From Ralstonia pickettii (GTDB lineage: Bacteria > Pseudomonadota > Gammaproteobacteria > Burkholderiales > Burkholderiaceae): DNA of 64,000 bases. The stretch covers positions 496,001 to 560,000 of the forward strand of contig NZ_JFZG01000008.1 of the NCBI RefSeq assembly GCF_000607165.1. The letters are read 5' to 3'. The notes beneath the pieces are model-generated. The model made no database searches. It saw nothing but the letters and a program-made list of their open reading frames with translations, and was not told where the DNA came from. Positions 62,689 to 64,000 of this stretch are shown in pieces (positions within the stretch are counted from its first letter, which is position 1; each line of letters begins with the position of its first letter). Position numbers and translations under genes: made by a program.

Positions 62689-63768
62689 ATGAAGATCAAG
62701 CTGTTTGCGGCCGCTGCTGCCGCCCTGGTTTCGGCTGGTGCCTTCGCTCAATCGAGCGTGACGATGTACGGTGTGGTCGACGCCGGCGTTGAGTGGGTGA
62801 ACAAGGCGCCGGGTAACGGCGGCTCTCGTGGTGCCGTGCAGTCGGGCGGTATGTCCGGTTCGCGCTGGGGCCTGCGCGGCACGGAAGACCTGGGCGGCGG
62901 CCTGAAAGGTATCTTCAACCTGGAAAGCGGTTTCAATATTGACGACGGGAAGATGGGCCAGGGCGATCGCCTGTTCGGCCGTAACGCCTACGTCGGGCTG
63001 GAAGGCCAGTGGGGCCGACTGACCCTGGGCCGCCAGCAGAACCTGCTGTACGACTTCGCGCTGCAATACGACCCGATGGCGGTTTCGCGCTATTCGCTGG
63101 CTTCGCAGGACGCTGCCATGGCGGGGCGCGCAGACAACGCGGTGAAATACATGGGTACGTTCGGCGGCCTGACCGCTTCGGCGCTGTACTCGACGCGCAA
63201 CGATGGCCAGGAGATTGCCGGCGCGAGCAAGCTGGGCCGCGAGTGGAGCGTTGGACTGAACTACGCGAACGGCCCGTTCTCCGTGGGTGCCGTGTATGAC
63301 CAAATGAATGGGAATACGGACGTGCCCGCGGCCTACGGCATTGCTTCCGACCTCAAGGTACAACGCGCCACCATCGGCGGCACGTACGTTTATGGCCCGG
63401 CCAAGCTCTACGCGGGTTATCGCTGGCTCAATGCGACCCATCCGCTGGCATCCGAATCCTTACTGCGTTCGAACCTGTACTGGCTGGGCGCCGGCTACCA
63501 AGTGACGCCGGCTCTGGCGTTGACCGGTACGGCCTACTACCAGAACTTCAAGACCACCGGTGCCGGCAATCCCTGGCTGTTTGTCCTGAGCGGCGACTAT
63601 GCGCTGTCCAAGCGCACCGACGCCTATCTGAACGTGGCTTACGCCAAGAACAGCAGCAACGCAGCTTTGCCGCTCGGTGTCGCTGGCCTCGGCGACGTGT
63701 TCACCAGCGCGGACGGCAGCAGCAACAACCAAATGGGTGCCATGGTCGGTATCCGCCACAAGTTCTAA
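62689..63768 (+). CDS. Gram-negative trimeric porin (Burkholderiaceae GBP-type)
   Basis: 359 residues from the ATG at 62689. A signal peptide (MKIKLFAAAAAALVSAGAFA) is followed by SSVTMYGVVDAGVEWVNKAP and SGSRWGLRGTEDLGGGLKGIF, the opening strands of the family, and the constriction-loop region with MAVSRYSLASQDAAMAGRAD. It ends with the required Phe (VGIRHKF). Sixteen-stranded trimeric pore for small hydrophilic solutes. Confidence 0.93.
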   Translation: MKIKLFAAAAAALVSAGAFAQSSVTMYGVVDAGVEWVNKAPGNGGSRGAVQSGGMSGSRWGLRGTEDLGGGLKGIFNLESGFNIDDGKMGQGDRLFGRNAYVGLEGQWGRLTLGRQQNLLYDFALQYDPMAVSRYSLASQDAAMAGRADNAVKYMGTFGGLTASALYSTRNDGQEIAGASKLGREWSVGLNYANGPFSVGAVYDQMNGNTDVPAAYGIASDLKVQRATIGGTYVYGPAKLYAGYRWLNATHPLASESLLRSNLYWLGAGYQVTPALALTGTAYYQNFKTTGAGNPWLFVLSGDYALSKRTDAYLNVAYAKNSSNAALPLGVAGLGDVFTSADGSSNNQMGAMVGIRHKF

Positions 63769-63795
63769 TCGGCATTCTGTCGGCTAGATATAGAA

Positions 63796-63821
63796 AACCC
63801 GGGCTTCAACCCGGGTTTTTT
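63796..63821 (+). terminator. Terminator after the porin gene
   Basis: AACCCGGG (63796-63803) pairs with CCCGGGTT (63810-63817) and is followed by T; the A-run on the left makes it work in both directions, serving the convergent gene at 63849 too. Confidence 0.9.
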
Positions 63822-63848
63822 GTTGGCGCCTTTTTCGTGCGCCGCGTT

Positions 63849-64000
63849 CTAGTGCAGGATCACCCGCCGCACCACGGCCACCAGGGGCGGCCGAATCGAG
63901 CGCTCGAACCCCGGGCGCAGGCGCAAGGGCTTGAGCAGCATCTTGGCCGCCATATCGAGCGGTAGATAAGAGCGCACCAGCGCGCTGACGCGCGAGTTCA
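63849..64000 (-). CDS. Unidentified gene, C-terminal end only
   Basis: The frame is open from the right edge to a stop at 63849 and reads LVRSYLPLDMAAKMLLKPLR, then PGFERSIRPPLVAVVRRVIL. It is basic and amphipathic. No family can be named from 49 residues. Confidence 0.55.
   Translation of the reverse strand, partial: NSRVSALVRSYLPLDMAAKMLLKPLRLRPGFERSIRPPLVAVVRRVILH

Overview
The window reads as a chromosomal segment of a high-GC betaproteobacterium of the Burkholderiaceae, most likely Ralstonia (R. pickettii group). The basis is the codon usage, the many LysR regulators, the rsmI|yraN-BON neighbourhood, the GBP-type trimeric porin and the gene styles. This is an inference from gene content, not a database match.

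Layout. 0-8 kb is a ureide/glyoxylate catabolic block: the 5' end of gcl, a LysR regulator, a dctA-gntR-yigZ operon and, divergently, allantoicase (alc), ureidoglycolate lyase (allA) and an M20 amidohydrolase. Together these take allantoate to glyoxylate and on to tartronate semialdehyde. 7.9-8.5 kb is a gene-free inverted pair of structured repeats. 8.5-14.4 kb is housekeeping: an ArsC-family protein, an exonuclease, an MBL hydrolase, RlpA, RsmI, YraN and a BON lipoprotein, with an unusual three-way-junction element between rsmI and yraN. 14.4-22.7 kb is sulfur oxidation: a flavocytochrome c pair, a DMT exporter, then cytochrome c-soxYZ-dsrE-soxAX-soxW-soxB, with no soxCD in the window.

22.75-28.4 kb is an accessory patch beginning at tRNA-Ala(CGC). 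It holds a HEPN-domain protein, a 157-aa protein beside thirteen exact-register 21-bp repeats, a C4-type antisense RNA with its downstream target gene, a transglutaminase-like protein and small unknowns. 28.4-46.3 kb is mixed: an MBL hydrolase and a beta-hydroxyacid dehydrogenase with a LysR, a Cyc2-like porin-cytochrome with cytochrome c4, a quinone oxidoreductase/HbpS pair with a LysR, a second LspA, two Hsp20 chaperones, an APC permease, an orphan PAS histidine kinase and an SDR/LysR pair.

46.6-64 kb carries a dienelactone-hydrolase-like protein, a diguanylate cyclase, a PAP2 phosphatase, a DHA2 MFS pump with its divergent TetR, a lipoprotein/trypsin-like protease pair, two NarL-type response regulators, a MarR, an SDR, a stand-alone PelA-like enzyme, a Cache chemoreceptor, a porin and the 3' end of an unidentified gene.

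The items most worth following are the Cyc2-like/cytochrome c4 pair, the covarying inverted repeats at 7.9-8.4 kb, the three-way-junction element at 12.8-13.1 kb, and the accessory patch after tRNA-Ala (HEPN gene, 21-bp array with its neighbour gene, C4-like RNA). No complete prophage, insertion sequence, CRISPR array or rRNA operon was seen.
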